From Emticicia aquatica (lineage in GTDB: Bacteria > Bacteroidota > Bacteroidia > Cytophagales > Spirosomataceae): DNA of 64,000 nt. The position numbers and the translations under genes are program-made. Below the pieces are notes generated by a model. The model was not told the origin of the DNA. It was given only the letters and a program-made list of their open reading frames with translations, and did not search any database. The stretch's first letter is position 1. Each line of letters opens with the position of its first letter. Below, in pieces: positions 36,651 through 46,487 of the stretch. Location of the stretch: positions 186,001-250,000 of the forward strand of contig NZ_CAKLPY010000002.1 of the NCBI RefSeq assembly GCF_923079645.1, in the 5' to 3' direction.

Positions 36651-37784
36651 ATGCCTAAAATTTATTTAGATAATGCCGCTACCACACGCCTTGATGAAGA
36701 AGTTTTGCAAGCGATGTTGCCATTAATGACTGAAAACTTCGGTAATCCTTCTTCTATTCACTCACATGGACGACAAGTGCGTTCGGCTATTGAGAAAGCC
36801 CGAAAAACAGTAGCAAGCCTCATCAATGCATCGCCTTCTGAGATTTTCTTTACTTCGGGAGGAACAGAAGCAGACAATACTGCTATTACGGGTAGCATTG
36901 ATACTTATGGCTTAAAACACGCTATTACTTCTCCAACTGAACATCATGCGGTATTACACACGCTCGAATATTTGGCAAAACAAGGTTTAATTGAGCTGAG
37001 TTACGTCAATCTCGATGAAAAAGGGCATGTGGATTTATCACATTTGGAGCAATTATTAAGTACGAAACCTCGTTCTTTAGTGTCGTTAATGCACGGAAAT
37101 AACGAAATTGGTAATTTAATTGATTTGGTAAAAGTTGGCGAACTATGTAAACAATACGATGCCGTTTTCCATTCGGACACTGTACAAACTATGGGACATT
37201 ATAAACATGATGTTCAACAATTGAAAATTGATTTCTTAGTAGGAGCTGCACATAAATTTCATGGACCAAAAGGCGTAGGTTTTTTATATATAAATGCCGA
37301 TAATAAAATTCATCCATTCATTCATGGTGGCTCACAGGAACGTAACATGCGTGGTGGTACAGAAAATGTTTATGGTATTGTAGGTTTAGCAAAAGCTCTT
37401 GAAATTGCTTACAAAGAAATGGATGCTCACAAAATTCATATTGAGAAGTTAAAGCAACACATGATAGAAAAACTAAAAGTAGCAATTCCTGATGTGCAAT
37501 TTAATGGAGATTCTGCCAATTTAGAACGAAGCCTTTACACTGTTTTAAATGTAAGTTTACCTCCCAATGAAGATAATGATATGTTACTATTCAATTTAGA
37601 CATTGCTCAAATTTCTTGTTCGGGTGGAAGTGCTTGCACGAGTGGTTCGGATGTAGGCTCACACGTTTTAGGAGCATTGAATGTTAAACCCGAACGAGGA
37701 AATGTACGTTTCTCATTTGGAAAATATAATACAATTGAAGAAATTGATAAGGTAGTTACGGTAGTAGCTGGTTTGTATAAATAA
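36651..37784 (+). CDS. Cysteine desulfurase (IscS/NifS family)
   Basis: A 377-residue class V aminotransferase that moves sulfur from cysteine to Fe-S clusters or tRNA. Seen: YLDNAATTRLDEEVL, FTSGGTEADNTAI, PLP lysine in GAAHKFHGPKGVGF, RGGTENVYGIVG, and the active cysteine loop SCSGGSACTSGS. The loop length is of the IscS/NifS group (group I). No iscU or suf gene is adjacent. Ends at a terminator shared with the next convergent gene. Confidence 0.93.
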   Translation: MPKIYLDNAATTRLDEEVLQAMLPLMTENFGNPSSIHSHGRQVRSAIEKARKTVASLINASPSEIFFTSGGTEADNTAITGSIDTYGLKHAITSPTEHHAVLHTLEYLAKQGLIELSYVNLDEKGHVDLSHLEQLLSTKPRSLVSLMHGNNEIGNLIDLVKVGELCKQYDAVFHSDTVQTMGHYKHDVQQLKIDFLVGAAHKFHGPKGVGFLYINADNKIHPFIHGGSQERNMRGGTENVYGIVGLAKALEIAYKEMDAHKIHIEKLKQHMIEKLKVAIPDVQFNGDSANLERSLYTVLNVSLPPNEDNDMLLFNLDIAQISCSGGSACTSGSDVGSHVLGALNVKPERGNVRFSFGKYNTIEEIDKVVTVVAGLYK

Positions 37785-37810
37785 AATTGGTAAATAAAAA
37801 TATACATATA

Positions 37811-37844
37811 AAAAAATCCCGATTCTTCTGAATCGGGATTTTTT
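37811..37844. terminator. Bidirectional terminator
   Basis: AAAAAATCCCGATTC / GAATCGGGATTTTTT, 15-bp perfect stem with a TTCT loop, serving the cysteine desulfurase and the convergent TonB receptor. Confidence 0.93.
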
Positions 37845-37865
37845 GTAAACTTAACTAAATATTGA

Positions 37866-40800
37866 TTAGTTAAAGATATAACGAAGTCCTAATTGAACTT
37901 GGAATACATCATCAACAGTTTTTGATTTTACGAAAGAATCACGCAATAAGATAGTTTCAGTAGTTGATTTTCCATCAGCACCAACATTTGAAATAACTTG
38001 TGTATTCAAACGATATACTGGAATACCATTTGCACCTACACTAGCTAAAACTAATGGGCTGAATGAAGTTGCAGAATTACCTACACCCCAAGCATTATTA
38101 ATCATGTTACCGAAGTTATAAATATCTCCTCTCACACGGATAATGTTTTTCTTTCCAGCCTTTCCAACTTTTACGTAGAAATCTTGTTCAATTGATAAAT
38201 CAAAACGAGTTAACCAAGGGAAATAACCTGCATTACGTTCAGCATATTGACCTTTACGAGTTGATAAGTAAGAGTTTCCACTGATAAATGAATCAAAAGC
38301 AGTTGCTTGTTGCTCAGGGGTAAATGTTTTTCCTCCAGTAGTCAATGAAGAGAATGTTAATTCTGATGCACTTTTTGGCACAAAAATCAAATCATTGATT
38401 TGACCATCACCATTCATATCATTTGAATATGTGTAAGAAATTTTACCACCACTTTGAGATGTACCACCTAAAGTAATCATAGTAGCCCCACCAAATTGTC
38501 CGCCGTATTCTTTACGATAACTCAAGAATCCAACAAAACGGTGACGTAAATCATTATCAGAATAACCTAAAGTATTATAGTTAACACCACCAAGAGCAGG
38601 AATATTAGCATTTACAGTACTACCAACTGAAGCTAAGTCTTTTGCTTTAGCATAAGTATAACCAAGCATTCCACCAAAACCTTTAGTTACAGGTTTTTCT
38701 AATTTGAAAGTTAATGAGTATGAACTTCCTTCGTTAGTGTTTGTCAAGATATAAGCACTATTGATTGCACTGTTGATATAACGAGCAGCTGTTGCAGCAC
38801 CACCAGACAAACCAGATGCAGGGTAACGGTCACGAGTATCAGTACCTGCAAAGTCAGCAGTTGCTCCTTTCAAGTTAACATCAATATAACGTAAAGCATT
38901 GCGGTTTTTGTTATAAATCACCTCAGCAGTTGCTACTAAGCCCAAAAATGGTAATTTTTGGTCAATTGCAAGGTTAGTTTTCCAAACTTGTGGGAATTTC
39001 AAGTTCTCGTCAGAAGCATTAATGTTATAACCTGTGATTTTTGACAAATCAGTAGTAGTTGGAGTATAACGAGTTGGGTCAAGTGTAAATGGATATGCTT
39101 TTGTATTTGTTTGGTTAACTAAGCCGATGTTTACACCATTGTTACCTAATTGATTTGAAATCAATACATAAGGAATTCTTGATAAGAAAAGACCACTACC
39201 ACCACGAATTTGAGTAGTTTTATCACCTTTTACGTCAAAGTTAAAACCAATACGAGGAGATAGATAAAGTCTTGCTTTTGGCATATTTTCAGTATTAACC
39301 TTATAATCTGCTCCTTCTGGAGTTTTGAAAGTCAAAGCTGAAACTATTTTATTAGCATAATCACCTGCCGTTTGAGCAACAGCTACATAATCACCTCTGA
39401 TACCTGCAGTAACTTTGAAGTTTTTAGAAACTTGATAGTCATCTTGTGCATAAATACTTGATGTTCCAACTTTCAATGTTTGCCAAGGTTTTTGTCCATC
39501 TGGCAACAATGTATAACGATAATTGAATCTGTTCAAAGCAACTGGAGATTCTGTCAAATTAGGATTAGCTAGATAAGCTAAAGCAGCTGTTTTGAAATCA
39601 GCAATTGAGTTAAACGTATAAACACCATTTGAGCCATAGAAGAACAAGTTATTTGAGATAAAGTGTTCGTATGCAGCACCTAAAGTGAATGTATGTTTGT
39701 TTGCAAAAATCGTGAAGTTATCAGTAAAATTCAAAGTTGAATAATTCAACTTGTTATTAGGCGTAAATGGGTCAAAACCAATTGTTGTATAAGTTGATCC
39801 ATCTTTCAAAATATCTACCGTTGGGAATAGTTGTGTACGGTAAGAACGGTCTTCAATTTGTTTGTTATAAGTAGCAATCAAATTGTTTGCATATTTTCCT
39901 TGGAAAGTTGAGTTTAACTCAGCAACAATCGAACGAGTATTATCTTGAATTTTGTAACCAGTATTTTGAGCAGAAATAGCCGTTGATAAGTTATTACGGT
40001 TACCGTTACCAGCTGTATTTGAACTATTACTATTGCTAATAATTGCATCTGACTCAGAATCGTGTTGTGAATAACGAATTGATAATTTGTGGTTATCATT
40101 AATGTTATAGTCAATACGAGTCAAAAATTTCTTACTGTTTACTTCATTGTTGTAACCATCAATTGCACCTAGGTCAAAATTAAAGTTTGTTTTCATAAAC
40201 GCACTTAAATCTTCCAAGTCTGCAGCTGTTGTACGTGAAATATTACCTACTGCACCAGGGCGGTTTGCAACCCAATCTAACGCTGGACGAGCTCCTTTAA
40301 CACCTTCAGCATTTACAAAGAAAAATAATTTATCTTTAATGATTGGTCCACCAAAACGGAAACCATAAGATTGTTCTTTAAAAGTTAATGCAGGAATTGC
40401 ATTACCAGCAGCAGTTTTTCCGATTAGATTTTGATTTTTCTTGAAACCATAAATTGAACCTGAAAAATCATTCGTTCCCGAACGAGTTACAGCATTGATA
40501 CCAGCACCAGCAAAACCTGATTGACGAACATCAAACGGAGCAATATTGATTTGAACCTCTTCGATTGCATCTAGTGAAATAGCAGAAGTACCAGTACGAC
40601 CACCCGCTTGAGCTTGGTTACCTAAACCAAAACCATTATTGAACACCGAACCATCAATTGTAAAGTTGTTGAAACGGCTATCTTGGCCACCAAATGAACG
40701 ACCGTTGCTATAAGCATTATATTTAGTGATGTCATTCAAAGTACGACCCAAAGTTGGAATACTGTTGATACTTTCACGGTTTAATGTTGTTGCAGCACCA

Positions 40801-41213
40801 GTACGGCCTGAACTAATAATATCACTACGAGAAGATGTAACTTTAATCTCATCAAGGAATGTTCCCGCTTCGTCTAATTTAACATCAACGTTTGCGGAAG
40901 TACCTAAACTTGCAATAACACCTTCTTTAACCGCTTCTTTGAAGCCAATAAATGTAAACGTAATTTTGTATGGGCCTCCGATACGAACTGCAGGAAGTGT
41001 ATAACGACCCGCCGTATTTGAAACTGTACCGTATTTTGTACCTGAAGGTACGTGAACAGCAACTACTGTTGCCCCTGGTAAGCCTTCACCCTTGCCATCA
41101 GCAACTAAACCACTAATTGAAGAGGTTGTTACCTGAGCAAAGCCTTGAAAAGCAAAAAGGATTCCAGCAAGGAGGCCAAATGCTCCTCGCAAAAAAGTAA
41201 ATTTTCGCATCAT
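37866..41213 (-). CDS. Oar-like TonB-dependent receptor
   Basis: 1115 residues: signal peptide ([26 protein letters not shown]), a carboxypeptidase-regulatory domain ([25 protein letters not shown], ~31-115), then a plug with the OmpA-related Oar signature [34 protein letters not shown] (~215-250) and a very large barrel ending LRYIFN. Oar proteins transport large substrates or bind peptides in Bacteroidota and Myxococcus. No SusD partner accompanies it. A near-consensus box GACCTTTG (41283-41276) is the probable promoter. Confidence 0.92.
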   Translation of the reverse strand: MMRKFTFLRGAFGLLAGILFAFQGFAQVTTSSISGLVADGKGEGLPGATVVAVHVPSGTKYGTVSNTAGRYTLPAVRIGGPYKITFTFIGFKEAVKEGVIASLGTSANVDVKLDEAGTFLDEIKVTSSRSDIISSGRTGAATTLNRESINSIPTLGRTLNDITKYNAYSNGRSFGGQDSRFNNFTIDGSVFNNGFGLGNQAQAGGRTGTSAISLDAIEEVQINIAPFDVRQSGFAGAGINAVTRSGTNDFSGSIYGFKKNQNLIGKTAAGNAIPALTFKEQSYGFRFGGPIIKDKLFFFVNAEGVKGARPALDWVANRPGAVGNISRTTAADLEDLSAFMKTNFNFDLGAIDGYNNEVNSKKFLTRIDYNINDNHKLSIRYSQHDSESDAIISNSNSSNTAGNGNRNNLSTAISAQNTGYKIQDNTRSIVAELNSTFQGKYANNLIATYNKQIEDRSYRTQLFPTVDILKDGSTYTTIGFDPFTPNNKLNYSTLNFTDNFTIFANKHTFTLGAAYEHFISNNLFFYGSNGVYTFNSIADFKTAALAYLANPNLTESPVALNRFNYRYTLLPDGQKPWQTLKVGTSSIYAQDDYQVSKNFKVTAGIRGDYVAVAQTAGDYANKIVSALTFKTPEGADYKVNTENMPKARLYLSPRIGFNFDVKGDKTTQIRGGSGLFLSRIPYVLISNQLGNNGVNIGLVNQTNTKAYPFTLDPTRYTPTTTDLSKITGYNINASDENLKFPQVWKTNLAIDQKLPFLGLVATAEVIYNKNRNALRYIDVNLKGATADFAGTDTRDRYPASGLSGGAATAARYINSAINSAYILTNTNEGSSYSLTFKLEKPVTKGFGGMLGYTYAKAKDLASVGSTVNANIPALGGVNYNTLGYSDNDLRHRFVGFLSYRKEYGGQFGGATMITLGGTSQSGGKISYTYSNDMNGDGQINDLIFVPKSASELTFSSLTTGGKTFTPEQQATAFDSFISGNSYLSTRKGQYAERNAGYFPWLTRFDLSIEQDFYVKVGKAGKKNIIRVRGDIYNFGNMINNAWGVGNSATSFSPLVLASVGANGIPVYRLNTQVISNVGADGKSTTETILLRDSFVKSKTVDDVFQVQLGLRYIFN

Positions 41214-41300
41214 TTTTTTTTGGAGTTAGAAATGTTTGAAGTAAAAGTCATTAAGTAGTTATTGTATTTCCTCTGCAAAGGTCTTAAAATTTTTCTCTAA

Positions 41301-41341
41301 AAAAAACAAGCACCTACTCTTTTTATTTGAGTAAGTGCTTG
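41301..41341 (-). terminator. Terminator of ribBA
   Basis: CAAGCACCTACTC / GAGTAAGTGCTTG hairpin (one mismatch) followed on the minus strand by eight T. It lies ~90 bp past the ribBA stop. Confidence 0.8.
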
Positions 41342-41431
41342 ATTTATAGCAAATTATGAGTTTTTTAATGAAAAATATTGGTAAAAGCCAATTTTAAAAT
41401 ATTAAATAATTGTTATGCGTGCCTAATATTT

Positions 41432-42637
41432 TCAAGAACCCATAATTTCATGTCCCATTTTATCTCTTTTAGTTTCAAGATATTCCTTATTATGCGGATT
41501 AGAGGCTATTTCTATTGGAATTGATTCTATAATTTCCAAACCATAACCCATTAAGCCTGCTCTTTTTTTAGGATTATTCGAGATAAGTTTAATTTTTTTT
41601 ACTCCTAAATTTCGTAAGATTTGAGCTCCAACGCCATAATCACGTTCATCCATTTTGAAACCAAGCTCGAGGTTTGCTTCAACAGTATCACGTCCCATTT
41701 CTTGCAATTTATAAGCTTTTAATTTATTCAAAAGCCCAATACCCCTCCCTTCTTGATTCATATATAAGATAACTCCTTTGCCTTCTTTTTCAACCATCTC
41801 CATTGCCGCATGTAGTTGTGGACCACAATCACAGCGACAAGAACCAAATATATCACCTGTTACACAAGAAGAATGAACACGTACCATTACTGGCTCATTT
41901 TCGTCCCATTTCCCTTTTATCAGTGCTAAATGCAATTGATCATTATCAAGCTGACGAAAAGCTACCATGTCAAAATGCCCCCATTCGGTAGGCATATTCA
42001 CTCCTATTTCTCTTTTAATAAGCGATTCTTTTGCCAATCGATACTCAATTAGGTCTTTAATGCTGACCAATTTTAGATCAAATTTCTTGGCAATTTCAAA
42101 CAATTGTGGCAATCGAGCCATTGTGCCATCTTCGTTCAAAATCTCAATCAATACTCCTGCTGGACTTAAACCTGCCAATTTTGCCAAATCTATGGCAGCT
42201 TCGGTATGACCTGAGCGACGAAGAACACCACCTTCGGCAGCTCTCAAAGGGAAAATATGTCCTGGACGACCCAAATCTTCAGGCTTAGTTGTAGGATTTA
42301 CTAATGCTTGAATTGTCTTCGCTCTATCACTCGCCGAAATGCCTGTTGTACAGCCGTTACCTAATAAATCTACCGATACGGTAAATGCTGTTTCGTGTTG
42401 AGCTGTATTTTTCCCCACCATCATATCGAGTTCTAATTCCTCGCAACGCTTCCAAGTCAGTGGAGTACACATCAACCCTCGGCCTTCTTTAACCATGAAA
42501 TTAACCATTTCTGGCGTGGTTTTTTCGGCAGCACAAATAAAATCTCCTTCGTTCTCACGGTCTTCATCATCAACCACGATGATTATTTCACCATTACGAA
42601 TTGCTTCGATTGCCTCTTCTATACGGTCTAATTTCAT
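41432..42637 (-). CDS. ribBA: RibBA: DHBP synthase / GTP cyclohydrolase II
   Basis: 401 residues, the two entry enzymes of riboflavin synthesis. RibB part (~1-200): [57 protein letters not shown], all active-site acids and the His-Thr-Glu present. RibA part: [21 protein letters not shown] with the three zinc cysteines, [16 protein letters not shown], and [12 protein letters not shown]. Both halves look active. No FMN riboswitch is visible in the ~260-bp leader. Confidence 0.96.
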   Translation of the reverse strand: MKLDRIEEAIEAIRNGEIIIVVDDEDRENEGDFICAAEKTTPEMVNFMVKEGRGLMCTPLTWKRCEELELDMMVGKNTAQHETAFTVSVDLLGNGCTTGISASDRAKTIQALVNPTTKPEDLGRPGHIFPLRAAEGGVLRRSGHTEAAIDLAKLAGLSPAGVLIEILNEDGTMARLPQLFEIAKKFDLKLVSIKDLIEYRLAKESLIKREIGVNMPTEWGHFDMVAFRQLDNDQLHLALIKGKWDENEPVMVRVHSSCVTGDIFGSCRCDCGPQLHAAMEMVEKEGKGVILYMNQEGRGIGLLNKLKAYKLQEMGRDTVEANLELGFKMDERDYGVGAQILRNLGVKKIKLISNNPKKRAGLMGYGLEIIESIPIEIASNPHNKEYLETKRDKMGHEIMGS

Positions 42638-42851
42638 TTATAATTTTTATATTTATGTCAATTACAAAACGTCTTTTCTAACAAAAACGTTTGTAAAGGT
42701 AATAGATTTCGATAAAACACGCCTCAAATAATTTTTGATTAAAGCAAAATATCAAAGAAAACCCTAATTATTCGTCAGTTGAAAACCGAATATTTTGAAA
42801 ATAATAGAATCAATGACTTTGATATGATTGTTGCCATATAAAAATAAAAAA

Positions 42852-42880
42852 CCGTGCTACAGTTTTAAAACATAGCACGG
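42852..42880 (-). terminator. Terminator of the ugd-uxs pair
   Basis: CCGTGCTA / TAGCACGG stem with a 13-nt loop followed on the minus strand by a T run, 20 bp after the uxs stop. Confidence 0.85.
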
Positions 42881-42899
42881 CAAATACTTTTTAAATCTA

Positions 42900-43880
42900 T
42901 TATTTTTTATCAAACTCACGGTGAGCAACTTCGTCAAAAAGTCGTTCTCGTGGTAAGTTTTTAAAATATTCGTAAGTAATTTTCAAACCTTCAGCACGAC
43001 TTACTTTTGGCTCCCAACCTAATATTTCTCTGGCTTTTGTAATATCTGGTTGACGCTGTTTTGGGTCGTCTTTCGGTAATGGCTTATGAACTATTTTTTG
43101 GTCTGTTCCTGTCAATTTAATGATTTCTTCGGCAAATTCATTCATCGTAATTTCCGAAGGATTTCCAATATTTACTGGATAAGCGTAATCAGAAAGTAAT
43201 AAACGATAAATGCCTTCTACTAAATCATCAACATAACAGAAAGAACGCGTTTGCGTTCCATCGCCAAAAATTGTTAAATCTTCTCCACGAAGAGCTTGTC
43301 CAATAAAAGCAGGTAATACACGTCCGTCGTTGAGTCGCATACGCGGTCCGTAAGTATTAAAAATACGTACGATGCGGGTCTCTACACCATGATAAGTATG
43401 GTAGGCCATTGTCATCGCTTCTTGAAAACGCTTGGCTTCATCGTACACACCTCGTGGCCCAACTGGATTTACGTGTCCCCAATATTCTTCGGTTTGAGGA
43501 TGCACCAATGGGTCTCCGTAAACTTCAGATGTAGATGCAATAATTACTCTTGCTTTTTTTACACGAGCTAGTCCTAGACAATTGTGAATACCGAGTGAGC
43601 CAACTTTAAGGGTCTGAATCGGAATTTTCAAGTAGTCTATTGGGCTTGCTGGTGAAGCAAAATGTAATATATAATCTAACTCGCCAGGAACATGAATAAA
43701 TTTACTCACATCATGGTGATAGAATTCAAAGTTAGGTAACTTAAATAAATGTTCGATATTGCGTAAATCACCTGTGATTAGGTTATCCATAGCAATTACA
43801 TAATACCCTTCCTTGATAAATCTATCGCAAAGGTGCGAACCCAAAAAACCCGCTCCTCCCGTAATTAATACTCTTTTCAT
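42900..43880 (-). CDS. uxs: UDP-glucuronate decarboxylase (UDP-xylose synthase)
   Basis: 326 residues; converts UDP-glucuronate to UDP-xylose. Extended SDR with [10 protein letters not shown] (NAD site), [41 protein letters not shown] (catalytic Tyr/Lys), [11 protein letters not shown] and [21 protein letters not shown] and [21 protein letters not shown] are diagnostic for this enzyme rather than dTDP-glucose dehydratase. A frame from TTG 43886 exists, but ATG at 43880 is correct: it gives MKRVLITGG after a Shine-Dalgarno sequence. It is 81 bp behind ugd, which supplies its substrate. Confidence 0.94.
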   Translation of the reverse strand: MKRVLITGGAGFLGSHLCDRFIKEGYYVIAMDNLITGDLRNIEHLFKLPNFEFYHHDVSKFIHVPGELDYILHFASPASPIDYLKIPIQTLKVGSLGIHNCLGLARVKKARVIIASTSEVYGDPLVHPQTEEYWGHVNPVGPRGVYDEAKRFQEAMTMAYHTYHGVETRIVRIFNTYGPRMRLNDGRVLPAFIGQALRGEDLTIFGDGTQTRSFCYVDDLVEGIYRLLLSDYAYPVNIGNPSEITMNEFAEEIIKLTGTDQKIVHKPLPKDDPKQRQPDITKAREILGWEPKVSRAEGLKITYEYFKNLPRERLFDEVAHREFDKK

Positions 43881-43884
43881 ACGC

Positions 43885-43905
43885 AATCCTCTAAAGAGAG
43901 GGATT
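43885..43905 (-). promoter_or_regulatory. Hairpin with AGAGG before uxs
   Basis: On the transcript AATCC-C-TCT, loop CTTT, AGA-GGATT: 8 bp with one bulge, ending 4 nt before the ATG. AGAGG is a Shine-Dalgarno-like sequence held in the stem. It resembles part of the GC-rich repeat-like stretch before ugd. Confidence 0.4.
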
Positions 43906-43961
43906 TTATATTTATATGATTAAACTAAAGTTTTATTAAAAACGTCCACTTTCGGGACTAT

Positions 43962-45272
43962 TTATTTTACTGTGTCTCTACCTACTGAGAAATACGTATA
44001 ACCTAATTCACGCATATCTTTCAGTTCGTAAAGGTTTCGACCATCAAAGATAACTTTATTTTTTAAAGCTGCCTCCATTTTATCAAAATCTGGTGTACGG
44101 AACTCTGGCCATTCAGTCATAATCATCAATGCGTCAGCCCCTTCAATAGCTTCATAAGGGTTTTTAGCATATTTTACTTTTTTGCCAATCACTCCACGTA
44201 CGTTTTCCATTGCTTCTGGGTCATAAACAACCACCTTTGCTCCTGCTTTTCTTAATTCCTTAATATTGTATAAGGCTGGAGCTTCACGAATATCGTCGGT
44301 ATGAGGTTTAAATGCCAATCCCCAAAGGGCAATTGTTTTTCCTTTTAAATCTCCATCAAAATGTGCTTTCAAATGCGGCATCATTTTGGTTTTTTGTTTT
44401 TCGTTAACTTTCATTACCGATTTCAAAATTTTGAAATCGTAATCAAATTCAGCCGCTGTTTTTTCTAAAGCTTGCACATCTTTAGGGAAACAACTTCCAC
44501 CATAACCAATACCTGCAAATAAGAATCTCTTGCCAATTCGGCTATCAGTTCCAATTCCTTTACGAATAGCATCAACATCTGCTCCAGCTTTTTCGCAAAG
44601 ATTTGCAATTTCATTCATGAAAGTAATTTTCATTGCCAAAAATGCATTGGCTGCGTATTTCGTCATTTCGGCCGAACGTTCATCCATAAAGATTATCGGA
44701 TTTCCTTGACGTACCAATGGAGCATATAATTTCTCCATCACTTTTTTAGCGTTTTCAGAAGTTGTTCCAATTACAACACGGTCGGGCTTCATAAAATCAT
44801 CAACGGCAACTCCTTCACGCAAAAATTCTGGATTTGACACCACATCAAAGTCAACTTTTGCATTTTTTGCTACACGTTCACGAACTTTTTCTGCAGTTCC
44901 AACAGGTACGGTACTTTTATCAATTATAACTGCATAGTTTTTTAGTAGAGGTCCCAAATCACTCGCCACACCTAAAATATATTTTAAATCAGCCGAACCA
45001 TCTTCACCTGGAGGCGTTGGTAATGCCAAGAAAATAACTTGTGCATCTTCTATTCCTTCAGCTAAATTGGTTGTAAATTTAAGGCGACCTTCTTTTGTAT
45101 TTCGGTCGAATATAATATCCAAACCTGGTTCATAAATCGTGAGTTTTCCTTTGCGGAGTTTCTCAACTTTACGTTCATCAATATCAACACAAGTAACTTG
45201 ATTGCCTGTTTCGGCAAAACACGTGCCAGTTACGAGTCCAACGTAACCTGTACCTACTACTGCTATTTTCAT
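43962..45272 (-). CDS. ugd: UDP-glucose 6-dehydrogenase
   Basis: 436 residues; oxidises UDP-glucose to UDP-glucuronate with two NAD. Seen: VVGTGYVGLVTGTCFAE (NAD site), LPTPPGEDGSAD, the DKSTVPVGTAEK loop, SNPEFLREGVAVDD, the catalytic cysteine in GIGYGGSCFPKD, and a C-terminal second Rossmann domain (IALWGLAFKPHTDDIREAP). Operon-like with uxs, so the pair makes UDP-xylose for cell-surface glycans. Unusual leader with a 21-codon frame. Confidence 0.96.
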   Translation of the reverse strand: MKIAVVGTGYVGLVTGTCFAETGNQVTCVDIDERKVEKLRKGKLTIYEPGLDIIFDRNTKEGRLKFTTNLAEGIEDAQVIFLALPTPPGEDGSADLKYILGVASDLGPLLKNYAVIIDKSTVPVGTAEKVRERVAKNAKVDFDVVSNPEFLREGVAVDDFMKPDRVVIGTTSENAKKVMEKLYAPLVRQGNPIIFMDERSAEMTKYAANAFLAMKITFMNEIANLCEKAGADVDAIRKGIGTDSRIGKRFLFAGIGYGGSCFPKDVQALEKTAAEFDYDFKILKSVMKVNEKQKTKMMPHLKAHFDGDLKGKTIALWGLAFKPHTDDIREAPALYNIKELRKAGAKVVVYDPEAMENVRGVIGKKVKYAKNPYEAIEGADALMIMTEWPEFRTPDFDKMEAALKNKVIFDGRNLYELKDMRELGYTYFSVGRDTVK

Positions 45273-45276
45273 ATTA

Positions 45277-45342
45277 TTAAGAATGCACCCCCAGCCCCTG
45301 AAGGATAGTTTTTTTAGTGCTTAAATCACCCGAGTGAGGCAT
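45277..45342 (-). other. 21-codon upstream reading frame in the ugd leader
   Basis: ATG at 45342 to TAA at 45277, coding MPHSGDLSTKKTILQGLGVH plus Ser; the stop is 4 nt before the ugd ATG. The 3' half (CCTTCAGGGGCTGGGGGTGC) is strikingly GC-rich against its surroundings and looks like a dispersed repeat fragment. It could couple translation, or be chance. Confidence 0.35.
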
Positions 45343-45390
45343 ATTTCGAGCGAATATAAACTATATTATTTGATTTTTTGTTTGTCAGTA

Positions 45391-45398
45391 CAAATGTA
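45391..45398 (-). promoter_or_regulatory. -7 box TACATTTG for ugd
   Basis: Perfect TAnnTTTG on the minus strand, predicting a leader of about 110 nt that includes the short frame. No clear -33 TTG. Confidence 0.45.
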
Positions 45399-45725
45399 TA
45401 ATTTTTTTTAGAAACATAAGTTACCGTTCAATAAAAAAACAATAAATATTGTTTAAAAAACGGCACTTAATTAGCTAATTACTCTTTTAAGTACATATTT
45501 TAAGAATTATTTTTTCATTTTTTAAAATTTAATTCTAAAAAGAAAATATTAAAAAAAGAAGATTACTTTCCGAATGAAAGTAAATTTCTATTGAAACACT
45601 ACGCAATAATTTTGCCAAACTATTAGCATTATTAGAATTTTCATTGATTTTAACTTGCATCAACTCATGTTTCTTTCGTAAATTCACCACTTTATTTATT
45701 GTCAATCCTAAAAGTACATCTAACG
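45399..45725. other. Gene-free divergent region, ugd / gluconate dehydrogenase subunit 3
   Basis: AT-rich with long A and T runs. A minus-strand frame (45535-45822) overlaps the start of the plus-strand gene and is Lys/Leu low-complexity, so I do not count it. No regulatory site stands out. Confidence 0.5.
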
Positions 45726-46370
45726 TTGAATAGAAGAGATGCGATGCAAAGAGTTGCCTTCCTGATGGGAGGTGCTTTGTCTGCCCCAACAATGATTGCA
45801 ATGCTGGAAGGCTGCAAATCAAATACTGCTACTGAAGCAGCCACGTCTTTTGCTTTATCGACCGACTATAAAAGTTTGGTTGCTGAAATTGCCGAGATTA
45901 TTATTCCTAAAACATCAACACCTGGAGCTAAAGATGCTGGCGTTGGTCCATTTATCGAAATAATGCTAAAAGATTGCTACACTAAAGGCCAACAAGAACA
46001 TTTTATAAAAGGACTTGACGCTATTGAAGAAGCTTCAAAAAAAGCAAATGCAGGAAAAAAATTCTTGGAAAGTACACCCGAACAACAAACCGCCATTCTA
46101 AAATCATTTGAAGCTTTAGCAAACGAAGAAGCTAAAAAGAATGAAGCTTCTAAGAAGATAATTGATGCCGAAACTGGTCTTGCAAAAGACACCAAAGGCA
46201 AAACAGAAGCTCCGCCAACACCTTTCTTCAAATTGATGAAAGAATTAACTCTATTGGGTTATTTTACGTCAGAAGTTGGTTGTAAAGAAGCATTAGCTTT
46301 TGTGGAAGTGCCTGGTAAATATGAAGGTTGTGTAAAAATGACTCCTGGACAAAAAGCTTGGGCATTGTAA
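45726..46370 (+). CDS. Gluconate 2-dehydrogenase subunit 3 family protein, Tat-exported
   Basis: 214 residues. N-terminus MNRRDAMQRVAFLMGGALSA carries a twin-arginine signal with a following lipobox-like MLEGC. The body (LVAEIAEIIIPKTSTPGAKDAGVGPFIEIMLKDCY) is the subunit 3 signature. The start is TTG at 45726: it places the RR at residues 3-4 as in relatives; ATG 45744 would lose the motif. These small subunits partner the GMC flavoprotein, whose gene is 117 bp downstream, and carry it through the Tat system. Confidence 0.88.
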   Translation: MNRRDAMQRVAFLMGGALSAPTMIAMLEGCKSNTATEAATSFALSTDYKSLVAEIAEIIIPKTSTPGAKDAGVGPFIEIMLKDCYTKGQQEHFIKGLDAIEEASKKANAGKKFLESTPEQQTAILKSFEALANEEAKKNEASKKIIDAETGLAKDTKGKTEAPPTPFFKLMKELTLLGYFTSEVGCKEALAFVEVPGKYEGCVKMTPGQKAWAL

Positions 46371-46487
46371 TAAGGGTTTAGAAAATAGCTATTACAGGAT
46401 TTAGACAACATAAAAATCTAATTCCTAAAACTATGATTGAGAATCGCTTCAAAGAAAAAAATACTAAAAAATAATCTATTCAATCAG

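Noticed and set aside
41214..42899. FMN riboswitch near ribBA
   Set aside because: The leader lacks the conserved FMN-box segments and multi-stem layout.
45535..45822. 95-residue minus-strand frame before the gluconate dehydrogenase subunit
   Set aside because: Overlaps the Tat signal of the opposite gene and is Lys/Leu low complexity from AT-rich DNA.
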